From NCBI GenBank assembly GCA_028284905.1, contig JANQQU010000082.1, positions 62,001 through 126,000 on the forward strand: 64,000 bases of DNA. Direction: 5' to 3'. The notes under the pieces were generated by a model. The model was not told the DNA's origin. It made no database searches and was given only the letters and a program-made list of their open reading frames with translations. This DNA is from Calditrichia bacterium. GTDB taxonomy: Bacteria > Calditrichota > Calditrichia > RBG-13-44-9 > J075. Positions 51,139 to 60,153 of this stretch are shown here, in pieces (the first letter of the stretch is position 1; each line of letters starts with the position of its first letter). Both the position numbers and the translations under genes were made by a program.

Positions 51139-51720
51139 TCATTTGTCAATTCGATAATACACTTTCAGCACCTTCTGCAACTTTTGGGTCGCCCGGAACA
51201 AGTGATTTTTAACAGTGCCTTCGGCGATGTCGATCATGTCCGCTATTTCTCTGATTTTATAGCCATGATAATGCTTCAGCACAAAAACTACCCGCTGTTG
51301 TTCCGGTAATGTATTCAAACCCTTTTTTACTTCACGCTGCAATTCCTTATCCAGCATGCTGCTTTCGATACCTGCTTCCTGTAAAAACAATGCTTCGGAT
51401 GGTGCAGGCTCTCCGCGTTCTTTTCTGGCATCGAGAGAAAACCAGGTACGGCGCCGCTGTTTTTTCCGCCAGTTGATAGAAAGATTGATAGCAATGCGGC
51501 CCAGCCAGGTACTCAGTTCACTTTCGAAACGGAAGGAAGATATTTTTGCGAACGCCCGGATAAAGGTGTCCTGGTAAACATCGTAGGCATCATGCTGATT
51601 ACCCACGATGCTACAGATCATCTGCAGAATCTGCCGATCGTGTAAACGAACCAGGGCATCGAAGGCATCGACACTACCCTGCTGCGCGCGTTTGATTAAT
51701 TCTATCTCTCTGCTATCCAT
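51139..51720 (-). CDS. ECF sigma-70 factor (RpoE/SigW-like)
   Basis: 193 aa, usual ECF length. Region 2 (about 20-90): AFDALVRLHDRQILQMICSIVGNQHDAYDVYQDTFIRAF and TWLGRIAINLSINWRKKQRRR. Region 4 (about 130-185): LPEQQRVVFVLKHYHGYKIREIADMIDIAEGTVKNHLFRATQKLQ. It begins an operon with the anti-sigma and two DUF4097 genes. A candidate ECF-type promoter sits just before it (51743-51773), suggesting self-activation. Confidence 0.93.
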   Translation of the reverse strand: MDSREIELIKRAQQGSVDAFDALVRLHDRQILQMICSIVGNQHDAYDVYQDTFIRAFAKISSFRFESELSTWLGRIAINLSINWRKKQRRRTWFSLDARKERGEPAPSEALFLQEAGIESSMLDKELQREVKKGLNTLPEQQRVVFVLKHYHGYKIREIADMIDIAEGTVKNHLFRATQKLQKVLKVYYRIDK

Positions 51721-51742
51721 ATCTTCCTATCTGTTTCGAATC

Positions 51743-51773
51743 TTAGACAGCGGCCTTTTTAAAAAGGTTGGCA
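51743..51773 (-). promoter_or_regulatory. Candidate ECF-type self-regulated promoter
   Basis: On the minus strand TGCCAACC, 17-base spacer, GTCTAA, starting a leader of only about 16 bases before the sigma-factor ATG. The AAC/GTC core with this spacing matches ECF promoters in general. Confidence 0.5.
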
Positions 51774-51905
51774 AAAATTTTTTATTTTTCAATGGTTGTG
51801 ATTTGCTTTGAAAACAAACACATAAAGTACGTCTATTATTTATAATGGGTATAGCAGGTCCATTAAAAATGCCCATAACAGGAAGAACATAATTATTATC
51901 GGGAG

Positions 51906-54900
51906 ATGTTAGAGGAGATGCAAACAAAAACACGTTCTATGGAGAGTACAGATGCGATCCGGGAGAGATCAATTCGTCTGTATAATTTTCTGCAAGCACT
52001 TGTCCAGCTTCGCAGTAAATCTGTTCGGCAGATAGAGAATTATGAGCAAACACTCTGGCTGGCCGACGTACCGGAGACTATCGGTTGTTATTCAATTTTC
52101 CGCGCGCACATCGATGAGCAGGTTGAAACCGATACCTGGCTGGAGATCATCAAACCGGATATTGAACCGGCACCGGCGCCGCCGGCCCAATTACAATCCT
52201 GGCTAAAGCCTTCCCAGCTCAACAATCCTGCGCTCGATGCACCGGAATTGCTGAAACGAATTCCCAATCCAGCCTTAAAGAATATGGCCAATCGCTATGA
52301 TGCGCCGGAATTCCTCTATCTTGATGAGCAGCGGGAAGAGATTTTACCTGTCTGGAAAACTTACGTTAGCAAAACCTGGCAACCCTGGGCACGGAGAAAC
52401 CGCACCGGGAAGCAGGTTGAAAAAATATATAATGATCTTTATTCGATTTATCAGCGCCAGCAAAAGCTGGGTGAATCCTATGAAGTTGTGCTGGGATTGG
52501 GCTGCCTTGTCTGGCGCACCCCCGGCGGCGACGACATTAAACGGCACGTTTTAACGGCGACCGCCAATATCGCTTTCGATACGCAGCGCGGCGCTATCAG
52601 CATTGGTCCATCGGGTGAAGGCCGCGGACTGCAGCTGGAGCAGGATATGCTCGATATTGCCGATCGCCCCGATCCTCGCGATCAATCCCGGGTGGAAACA
52701 AGCCTGGCAGAACTCGATGAAAAAGTTACCGACATTGAGCAGATCGGCAACATTCTCCAGGATTGGTTACTTAGCCTGCGCTCCGAAGGAAAATATCAGC
52801 CGTCGTTGAAAGTGGATGTCGAAGCAGGCAATTTTCCCCAGATAGTCCTGGCGCCAGCCCTGCTTTTACGCAAACGCACCGACCAGAGCATGCTGCATAT
52901 TTTCAACGAAATCGTCGAACAACTGTCGAATGGTGGTGATATTCCCGCCAGCGTCGCTAACCTGGTGGAAATCCCGGAAACCCTGGCACAGGATGAAATT
53001 TCCTTCCCGGCCAATGATTATGACCCATTGATTGACGGAGAAATTTTCTTTCCCTTACCGGCCAATGAAGAGCAAAAACATATTATTACTGCCTTGAACC
53101 GCCAGAAAGGCGTTGTTGTGCAAGGCCCTCCCGGCACCGGTAAATCTCATACGATTGCCAATGTCGTTTCCCATTTACTGGCAAAAGGGCAGCGAGTACT
53201 GGTTACCTCCCACACCACCCGGGCATTACGGGTGCTGGAAAACATGCTGCCGCCCTCGCTGGCCGCACTGGCGATTGTCGCATTGGATGACGATGCCGCT
53301 TCCGTGGCCAAGCTGGAAGCCTCCGCAACCGGTATTATTGAGCAGTACAACCATTGGGATCCGCTGCGCAGCCGGAAACGAATTAAGGCATTGCGCGCAA
53401 AGCTGGGAGAAGCCCGGCGCACCGAAGCGCGCATTCTGCGAGACATGCGGGCCATCCGGGAAAGTGAAACCTACGAGTATTTGCTGGAAGGCGGTGAATA
53501 TAACGGCACCCAGGAAGAAATTGCCGGTAAAATTCGCGAACAGGCCCATCTCTATGAGTGGTTTCTTGATCGTCCGGAAAAAGAAGGTCCACCGCCCTTG
53601 ACCGATGACGAAGCAGTCGAAATGGTGAAATTGCTTCGCAAGGTCGGCCCGGAAGAAGAAAAGATTTTGCGCTACAAAGTGATTGCTTCCGAAGCGTTAT
53701 TACCGGTTCACAAATTTGCCCGGGCGCTGGAAAGCACCAAGATCGCCAATCAGCAATTTGATCGTTTCGGGGAAATTCGCAGCAGTGAAAAATATCCGGG
53801 ATTTTCTCAGCAACCGGATCATATCCGGCAGCGATTCCTGGATTTGATTGACAAAATTCTCGACACCTACAATTCGCTCGATCATCATGCCTATGGTTGG
53901 GTGAAGAAAGCCTGCTCGGAAATTCTTGCCGGACGGGTATCCTCCTGGCAAACATTGTTAGGGCTGACCGAAAAACATCTGGAATTTTTGAAAACCAACA
54001 TCGGCACTATTAATGACACACGTATTTCCGGACTGAGCGGTCGGGATTTATTAACCGTAAAAGAACATGCCAATCGTCTCTATGAGCACCTTATTCAACA
54101 AGGTACTATCGGGCTTGGCCCCTTCCGTCCGCGGGTGGTGCGCGATTCCCTTTACCTGATCAAGTCTGTAACAATCGACGGTGCCCCCTGCGATTCGGTG
54201 GACAGCCTGCGTACATTGCTCGATTATATCGAGATCGCCGATAAGCTGGAAGTGCTTTCCAACCATTGGTCTCAGCATACCGAGCTGCCGAAAAAAGCGC
54301 CGTTTAGCATTCAGGTCGCAGAGTTTGAAAGTCTTTTCGAGCCGCTGCAGCGCGTGCTGGAACTGCACGAGTTTGCCTTGGAACTGCGGGAAATCATCAA
54401 TGAGAACCCCGGCGTTTTCGAACCAAACTGGCACGACATCGAATCGATCCGTTATGCCAAGAAGGTAATCATAGCGAACGAAACCGAATCGGTTATCCAA
54501 TCCGCAGAAAAGCCCTTCATCGAACTGGAACAGAAGATTAATGAGATTGCCTTCGACGATCAGGCCCATCCGGTCATGGAGCGCCTGCTCAATGCCGTGC
54601 GGGAACGGAACCTCGATCAGTATCAGGCGGCTCTCCGCGAGATCGCCATGCTTGGCAAGCTGCGCGAACTTTACAAACGACGCAATGTCGCCCTGAACAA
54701 GCTGGTGAACCGCACGCCGAAACTGCTGAAAAGTATTCTTCTCACTTACCATGAGTCCAGCTGGGACGAGCGTTTGCAACACTTTAGCGATGCCTGGCAC
54801 TGGGCTTGCGCGGAATCCTGGCTGCGCCGGGTGCGCGAGAAACGCAACCAGGAATACCTCGCATTGGAATACGAAACTATCGAAGAACAAATTCGCGACC

Positions 54901-56456
54901 TGATTACCAAGCTGTCAGTAGAGCAAGCCTGGGATCATTGTTTCTCCCAGATGAGCGAGCTAGAGCGCCAACACTTGCTGGCCTGGACGAAAGCGATTCA
55001 GCGCCTTGGAAAAGGCACCGGGAAATATGCCGCGCAACACCGCCAGAATGCCCGGGAGCATATGGAAGCCTGTAAAACTGCCATTCCCGCCTGGATTATG
55101 CCGGTCTATCGCGTCGCGGAAACCGTCAATCCAGCACCGGGCATCTTTGATGTGGCAATTATCGACGAAGCGAGCCAATCCGGCCCGGAAGCGCTTTTCC
55201 TGATGTATATTGCAAAAAAAATCATCGTGGTAGGCGATAACAACCAGATTAGTCCGGATTTCATTGGCATCAACCGGGAAGATATCGACGTGCTGCGCGA
55301 GCAATATCTCAGCGATATTCCGCATAACGATTTAATTGGTCTGGATAACAGCTTTTTCGACCAGGCAGAGGTGCGATTCGGTAATCCGATTCGCTTGCGG
55401 GAGCATTTCCGCAGCATGCCGGAGATTATCGAATTTTCCAATCAACTTTGTTACCAAACCGAACCGCTGATTCCCCTGCGGCAATTTCATCAGAATCTAC
55501 TTACGCCGGCGATCGTATCGGAGTTTATCGCCAATGGTAACACCAAGGGTTCCGGCAGCAAAATTGTCAACCCGGAAGAAGCTGATGGCATTGTCACTGC
55601 CATCAAGAATTGCTGTGAGGATCCGCGCTATGATGACAAAACGTTTGGCGTCATCAGCTTACAGGGTACCGCACAGGCACGGTTGATTGAAAAGAAACTA
55701 TTGAAAGTGCTTGGCGCGGAAACAATGGAAAAACGCAACATCGTTTGTGGTGATGCCTATGCTTTCCAGGGAGATGAGCGCGATGTCATGTTCCTGAGCA
55801 TGGTAGTAGCGCCAGGGCGGCGAATTGGACCGCTGGCAAACCCGAAGGACAAGCGCCGTTTTAATGTCGCCGTCAGCCGGGCCCGTGATCAGGTTTGGCT
55901 CTTCCACTCTATCAAGCTAAACGAGCTGAGCGAAAACGACTTGCGCTATTCCTTGCTGGAATATTTCAAATCCCCAGCGCCAAAGCTGCAGTATTTTGAG
56001 ATCAACGATGTCAGCAAGCTGCGCATCCTAGCCGGTGCTCCGGAAAGAAGTGAAGGACTCCCTCCAGCCCCCTTCGATAACTGGTTTGAGGTAGACATCT
56101 TCTTAAAGCTGAAAGAAAAAGGCTATCGGGTAATTCCGAAATATACGGTGGATAGTTACACCATCGATTTGGTGATTGAAGGACAGGACAATCGTCTGGG
56201 CATTGAATGCTACGGTGCTTCCTGGAAAAACAGTGAAGAATTCGAAGAGAACATGACGCGGCAACGGATGCTTCGGAATTGCGGCTGGGATTTCCAGGGC
56301 ATTTACAGCAGCGAGTATTATCGCTATCCGGAAAAAATCTTCGAGGCTTTATTGACAAAGCTGACCGAGATGGACATCAAACCGATCAGCCATGAAAATG
56401 GCACAGTTAAAAACGGTGCTGTGGAGCCGATTTCGCTGTTGACTGAATTGAATTAA
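51906..56456 (+). CDS. Superfamily 1 DNA/RNA helicase fused to a C-terminal PD-(D/E)xK-like nuclease domain
   Basis: 1516 aa. N-terminal ~390 residues of unknown fold. SF1 helicase: Walker A GPPGTGKSHTIAN near residue 404, a long helical insertion (about 470-1060), Walker B VAIIDEASQ near 1082, and motif VI FNVAVSRARDQV near 1318. The C-terminal ~130 residues (from FDNWFEVDIFLKLKEKGYRVIP near 1387, then YTIDLVIEGQDNRLGIECYG) match the DUF559/MTES_1575-type restriction-endonuclease-like domain. Relatives (AAA_11/AAA_12 with REase) occur often in defence islands. ATG 51906, 51918 and 51939 are all in frame with poor spacing; the first is kept. It diverges from the sigma gene. Confidence 0.82.
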   Translation: MLEEMQTKTRSMESTDAIRERSIRLYNFLQALVQLRSKSVRQIENYEQTLWLADVPETIGCYSIFRAHIDEQVETDTWLEIIKPDIEPAPAPPAQLQSWLKPSQLNNPALDAPELLKRIPNPALKNMANRYDAPEFLYLDEQREEILPVWKTYVSKTWQPWARRNRTGKQVEKIYNDLYSIYQRQQKLGESYEVVLGLGCLVWRTPGGDDIKRHVLTATANIAFDTQRGAISIGPSGEGRGLQLEQDMLDIADRPDPRDQSRVETSLAELDEKVTDIEQIGNILQDWLLSLRSEGKYQPSLKVDVEAGNFPQIVLAPALLLRKRTDQSMLHIFNEIVEQLSNGGDIPASVANLVEIPETLAQDEISFPANDYDPLIDGEIFFPLPANEEQKHIITALNRQKGVVVQGPPGTGKSHTIANVVSHLLAKGQRVLVTSHTTRALRVLENMLPPSLAALAIVALDDDAASVAKLEASATGIIEQYNHWDPLRSRKRIKALRAKLGEARRTEARILRDMRAIRESETYEYLLEGGEYNGTQEEIAGKIREQAHLYEWFLDRPEKEGPPPLTDDEAVEMVKLLRKVGPEEEKILRYKVIASEALLPVHKFARALESTKIANQQFDRFGEIRSSEKYPGFSQQPDHIRQRFLDLIDKILDTYNSLDHHAYGWVKKACSEILAGRVSSWQTLLGLTEKHLEFLKTNIGTINDTRISGLSGRDLLTVKEHANRLYEHLIQQGTIGLGPFRPRVVRDSLYLIKSVTIDGAPCDSVDSLRTLLDYIEIADKLEVLSNHWSQHTELPKKAPFSIQVAEFESLFEPLQRVLELHEFALELREIINENPGVFEPNWHDIESIRYAKKVIIANETESVIQSAEKPFIELEQKINEIAFDDQAHPVMERLLNAVRERNLDQYQAALREIAMLGKLRELYKRRNVALNKLVNRTPKLLKSILLTYHESSWDERLQHFSDAWHWACAESWLRRVREKRNQEYLALEYETIEEQIRDLITKLSVEQAWDHCFSQMSELERQHLLAWTKAIQRLGKGTGKYAAQHRQNAREHMEACKTAIPAWIMPVYRVAETVNPAPGIFDVAIIDEASQSGPEALFLMYIAKKIIVVGDNNQISPDFIGINREDIDVLREQYLSDIPHNDLIGLDNSFFDQAEVRFGNPIRLREHFRSMPEIIEFSNQLCYQTEPLIPLRQFHQNLLTPAIVSEFIANGNTKGSGSKIVNPEEADGIVTAIKNCCEDPRYDDKTFGVISLQGTAQARLIEKKLLKVLGAETMEKRNIVCGDAYAFQGDERDVMFLSMVVAPGRRIGPLANPKDKRRFNVAVSRARDQVWLFHSIKLNELSENDLRYSLLEYFKSPAPKLQYFEINDVSKLRILAGAPERSEGLPPAPFDNWFEVDIFLKLKEKGYRVIPKYTVDSYTIDLVIEGQDNRLGIECYGASWKNSEEFEENMTRQRMLRNCGWDFQGIYSSEYYRYPEKIFEALLTKLTEMDIKPISHENGTVKNGAVEPISLLTELN

Positions 56457-56461
56457 TACCC

Positions 56462-56520
56462 GCCCTGGACTGGCGTCCTGGGCTAATTTGGGGCCCCGGC
56501 TAAGCCGGTATTCTTTTTTT
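56462..56520 (+). terminator. Double hairpin and T-run after the helicase gene
   Basis: First hairpin GCCCTGGAC/GTCCTGGGC (one mismatch) at 56462-56483, then CCGGC-TAA-GCCGG (56496-56508) followed by TATTCTTTTTTT. The remaining bases to the pgm stop hold another 8-bp hairpin (CCCGGTGC/GCGCCGGG). Confidence 0.7.
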
Positions 56521-56585
56521 CGATGATTCGAAGGTCCGTAGGACCGTGACGAGCTTACCCCGGTGCGTGCAGCGCCGGGAGGTTT

Positions 56586-58238
56586 CTAAACCCCTGCTGC
56601 AGCCAATGCTGCGGATACAATACTCTGCGCTTCTTCCTTAATCTGCTGCAGATGATTTTTCCCCAGGAAGCTTTCCATGTAAATTTTGTAAATTTCTTCA
56701 GTGCCGGATGGCCGCGCGGCGAACCAGCCGTTTTTGGTGACGACTTTCAATCCTCCCAATGCTGCACCATTTCCCGGGGCATGGGTTAACTTGGCGGTAA
56801 TTTCTTCTCCGGCTAACTTTTCTGCGCTCACCATATCCGGAGAAAGGCTTTTCAGAACGCTTTTCTGGGCCAGATTCGCCGGTGCGTCGGTACGCTCGTA
56901 TACTGGACTGCCGAATGTGCCCTCTAGTGCCTGGTAATGATCACCGGGATCCCGGCCGGTTTTTGCGGTTATTTCCGCCGCGAGCAGATCCATAATAATG
57001 CCATCCTTATCCGTCGTCCAGACAGTGCCGTCTTTCCGGAGAAATGAAGCGCCGGCGCTTTCTTCGCCACCAAAACCATAACTACCATCTACCAAACCAT
57101 CAACAAACCACTTGAAGCCGACCGGCACTTCCGACAGTTTGCGATTCAACGATGCAGCTACCCGGTCGATCATTGAGCTGGACACCAGCGTTTTCCCAAT
57201 TGCTGCATCGCTCCGCCAACCTTCGCGATTCTGAAACAGGTAGGACACCGCTACGGCCAGGTAATGATTCGGATTGAGCAATCCACTCTTTCGGGTAACG
57301 ATGCCATGGCGATCGTAATCGGGGTCATTCCCGAAGGCGATATCGAACTTGTCTTTCAGGTGAATCAGACTGGCCATCGCATATGGCGAAGAGCAGTCCA
57401 TCCGAATTTTGCCATCGCGGTCTACCGTCATAAAGGAAAAGGTCGGATCAACTTTCGGATTTACCACTTCGATGTCCAGGCCGTACATCTCGGCAATCGG
57501 TGCCCAGTAGGCAATCCCGGCACCACCCATGGGATCGACCCCAATTTTTAATCCGGCGGCAGCAATGGCATCCATATCGATAATGTTTTTCAGGTCTTCC
57601 ACATATGGCGTAATGTAGTCATACTCATGGGTCGTTGATGCTTGCAATGCCTTTTCGAACACCATTCGTTTGACTTCCCGCAGGTTATTGCGAATAATTT
57701 CGTTGGCGCGATCCTGAATGACTTTTGTTAAGGCACTGTCCGCCGGGCCGCCATTGGGGGGATTGTATTTAAATCCACCATCGTTAGGCGGATTATGGGA
57801 AGGGGTAATCACCACGCCATCCGCCTGGTCGCCGTTTTTCGCGGCATTGTAGGTCAGGATTGCGTGGGAAATTACCGGCGTCGGTGTATATCCGCGTCCG
57901 GACTGGATCTTTACCGTTACGTCATTGGCAGCAAACACTTCCACCGCACTGATCAATGCAGCCTCCGAGAGCGCATGGGTATCCATCCCGAGAAATAACG
58001 GTCCACTGATTCCGTTTTTCTTACGCACTTCACAAATCGCCTGGCTAATGGCGAGGATATGGGTTTCCGTAAACTTTTTATTCAGGGAAGAGCCGCGATG
58101 CCCGGAAGTACCAAAAGAAACCACCTGGTTTTCATCGGAAGGGTCGGGCTTTTCTGTATAGTAAGCGGCAATCAGCCGGGGGATATTTACTAGCATTGAA
58201 TCTGGTGCCTGTTTTCCGGCGAGAGGATGGGTGCTCAT
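56586..58238 (-). CDS. pgm: Phosphoglucomutase (alpha-D-glucose-1,6-bisphosphate dependent)
   Basis: 550 aa, usual length. It interconverts glucose 1-phosphate and glucose 6-phosphate for glycogen and cell-wall sugar metabolism. The phospho-serine S147 is in TPSHNP; Mg2+ site D305-x-D307-x-D309 (DPDYDRHG); sugar-binding [15 protein letters not shown]; phosphate-binding [12 protein letters not shown] near the C-terminus. TSGHRGSSL near residue 44 marks the alpha-D-phosphohexomutase family. Convergent with the helicase gene. Upstream (58255-58700) are repeats, so its promoter must lie within or beyond them. Confidence 0.96.
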   Translation of the reverse strand: MSTHPLAGKQAPDSMLVNIPRLIAAYYTEKPDPSDENQVVSFGTSGHRGSSLNKKFTETHILAISQAICEVRKKNGISGPLFLGMDTHALSEAALISAVEVFAANDVTVKIQSGRGYTPTPVISHAILTYNAAKNGDQADGVVITPSHNPPNDGGFKYNPPNGGPADSALTKVIQDRANEIIRNNLREVKRMVFEKALQASTTHEYDYITPYVEDLKNIIDMDAIAAAGLKIGVDPMGGAGIAYWAPIAEMYGLDIEVVNPKVDPTFSFMTVDRDGKIRMDCSSPYAMASLIHLKDKFDIAFGNDPDYDRHGIVTRKSGLLNPNHYLAVAVSYLFQNREGWRSDAAIGKTLVSSSMIDRVAASLNRKLSEVPVGFKWFVDGLVDGSYGFGGEESAGASFLRKDGTVWTTDKDGIIMDLLAAEITAKTGRDPGDHYQALEGTFGSPVYERTDAPANLAQKSVLKSLSPDMVSAEKLAGEEITAKLTHAPGNGAALGGLKVVTKNGWFAARPSGTEEIYKIYMESFLGKNHLQQIKEEAQSIVSAALAAAGV

Positions 58239-58254
58239 TGTTTATTCTCCGTTT

Positions 58255-58700
58255 TTGAATTCGGAACTTTTCGAATTCGAAACTTCGAATTCGGAATTCC
58301 GAATTATTGTTTATCTGTTTTCTAAAATTTCATTTTACTAACACCATGACATAATTACCTTCAGGTAAGGGTAGATCATATCCACCAAAGCAATCTTTTC
58401 AAATTCCGAATTCCAAATTCCGCATTTTCATAATCAAGAATCGATATCTCGTTATCACCACTAAACCATCAATCCCTGCAAATGGCGGCGGATCATATCC
58501 AACAAAGTAATCTTTTCAAATTCCGAAATCCGCATTCCAAATTCCGAATTTTCATAATCAAGAATCGATATCTCGTTATCACCACTAAACCACCAATCCC
58601 TGCAAATGGCGGCGGATCATATCCACCAAAGCAATCTTTTCAAATTCCGAATTCCGCATTCCAAATTCCGAATTTTCAAAATCGGTCTCTTATTGACACA
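58255..58700. repeat. Tandem repeats carrying copies of the cinA 3' end, plus ATTCCGA heptamers
   Basis: The marker (A/G)ATCATATCC occurs at 58374, 58491, 58615 and, inside cinA itself, at 58731 (spacing 117, 124 and 116). The unit includes CAATCCCTGCAAATGGCGGC, which is the complement of the cinA 3' codons, then heptamers (ATTCCGA, ATTCCGC, ATTCCAA), then AATCGATATCTCGTTATC. The 7-base length difference equals one heptamer. 58255-58310 holds palindromic words of the same kind (GAATTCGGAATTCCGAATT). No gene. Confidence 0.9.
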
Positions 58701-59927
58701 TCATATCGCCAGTCCCTGCAAATAGCGACGAATCATATCCAACAAAGCCGTGCTGCCTCGTTCTTTATTTATTTCCCTTATGGTGCTAAAATTGAATTTT
58801 TTGACAATCGTTGTTTCTGCTGTTGCCAATCCGGCGTAGATCAATCCGACTGGTTTTTCTTCGGTGGCGCCGCCTGGCCCGGCAATCCCGGTGGTGGAGA
58901 CGCCAATGTCCGTTCCCATCACTTTGCGGATGCCTTCCGCCATTTCGCCGGCAACCGTTTCGCTAACGGCACCATGCGCGATTAAAGACGCTTCCCGGAC
59001 GCCGAGGAGTCTCATTTTACTGGCGTTACTATAAGTGGTAATGCCTCCCATAAAATAACCGGAACTCCCCGCTAAATTGGTAAGGCGATGTTGCAGCAAA
59101 CCGCCGGTGCAACTCTCGGACACCGCGATCGTCTTTCCCTTCTCCAGCAGCAGTGCACCGACCATTCCTTCCAGGCTAATATCTTCCCTCGCATAAATAT
59201 ATTCACCGACTTTTCCATAGAAAGCATTTTCGAAAGTTTCGTAATCACCCGCTTCCTGCATACTGATGCGTACATCCACACAGCCAAAACTGGGCAGGTA
59301 AGCAATTTCAAAATCCGGGCGGGTCGCAAACAGTTCCCGGCAGGATTCATATATCAGCGACTCGCCAATACCGACCGTCCGGTATAGTTTGACAATGCGA
59401 TGTTCCGCACCGGGCATCTCCTGCAGAAAAGGCATGATGTAGCTTTCCATCATTCCTTTCATCTCGCGCGGAACGCCGGGCATGGTAAAAAAATGACAGC
59501 CATTTTCTTCAATATGTGCGCCGGGAGCCGAGCCGACCGGGTTGGGAATAATCGTCGCGCCTTCCGGGGTATAGGCCAGCTTTTGGTTAGATTCGGAAAC
59601 GCCCTGCCCACGACGGCGATAACGCTCTACCAGCATGGCCATCGCGGTTTCGCTAAAGACCATCGCTTTTCCGAAATAACCAGCCAGCGCTTCCAGGGTA
59701 ATGTCATCAGGCGTTGGTCCCAATCCACCGGTGACCAGCACAATGTCCCCATTTGCTGCCGCGTAACGCAGGTTTTCCTGAATTTCGGTTGTTTCGTCCC
59801 GGATAGTCAACACCAACCGGGTCGGAATACCAAGTTCCTGCAGGCGTTTACTGATAAAGGTCGCATTGCTGTTTAGCGTACGCCCGTTTAATAACTCATT
59901 GCCGATTGAGATAATAACTGCCTGCAT
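58701..59927 (-). CDS. cinA: CinA family protein (competence/damage-inducible, NMN/ADP-ribose pyrophosphatase type)
   Basis: 408 aa from ATG 59927 (AGGAG 6 bases upstream; upstream codons in frame run through a repeat). N-terminal MoaB/MoeA-like domain (1-170: AVIISIGNELLNGRTLNSN, VTGGLGPTPDDITLEAL, GVPREMKGMM). C-terminal CinA domain with nicotinamide-nucleotide amidase traits (about 250-400: IAVSESCTGGLLQHRLTNLAGSSGYFMGG, GVSTTGIAGPGGATEEKPVG). It salvages or repairs pyridine nucleotides in bacteria studied. The last codons (LLDMIRRYLQGLAI) are copied downstream as tandem repeats. Confidence 0.95.
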   Translation of the reverse strand: MQAVIISIGNELLNGRTLNSNATFISKRLQELGIPTRLVLTIRDETTEIQENLRYAAANGDIVLVTGGLGPTPDDITLEALAGYFGKAMVFSETAMAMLVERYRRRGQGVSESNQKLAYTPEGATIIPNPVGSAPGAHIEENGCHFFTMPGVPREMKGMMESYIMPFLQEMPGAEHRIVKLYRTVGIGESLIYESCRELFATRPDFEIAYLPSFGCVDVRISMQEAGDYETFENAFYGKVGEYIYAREDISLEGMVGALLLEKGKTIAVSESCTGGLLQHRLTNLAGSSGYFMGGITTYSNASKMRLLGVREASLIAHGAVSETVAGEMAEGIRKVMGTDIGVSTTGIAGPGGATEEKPVGLIYAGLATAETTIVKKFNFSTIREINKERGSTALLDMIRRYLQGLAI

Positions 59928-59957
59928 GTAGTTCTCCTGAGACCTCAATAATTTACC

Positions 59958-60049
59958 GCCCGTGAATAACGAAAAACACACGGAAAAGATAGAATAGTGG
60001 CCTATCAATAGCTATTAGGCTTTTGCGTTTTTTCGTGTATTTAGTGGGC
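59958..60049. repeat. CACGAAAAAACGC-type imperfect inverted repeat
   Basis: Left arm around 59958-59985 (GCCCGTGAATAACGAAAAAC) and right arm 60021-60049 (TTTTGCGTTTTTTCGTGT) are imperfect complements. The words resemble the outer arms at 25882-26176. No gene lies in 59928-60153. Confidence 0.6.
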
Positions 60050-60096
60050 AATATATGAGTAGTCAAAAATATTTTGGTAATACCCAATTCGCCTGA

Positions 60097-60126
60097 AACA
60101 AAAAAGGCCGGATAAATCCAGCCTTT
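60097..60126 (-). terminator. Rho-independent terminator of nuoI
   Basis: On the minus strand AAAGGCTGGA/TCCGGCCTTT (one G-T pair) with a 4-base loop, followed by TTTTTG. It lies just after the nuoI stop. Confidence 0.85.
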
Positions 60127-60153
60127 ATGTAACAATATCTATTGCGTTCCCGC

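Noticed and set aside
53226-54890. Long minus-strand frames inside the helicase gene
   Set aside because: They lack ribosome sites and family motifs and mirror the codon pattern of the real gene.
58374-58740. CRISPR array
   Set aside because: Repeat units are of unequal length (117, 124, 116), the spacers are not unique, and the unit contains cinA codons.
58482-58985. 167-codon plus-strand frame
   Set aside because: It covers the tandem repeats and the antisense of cinA.
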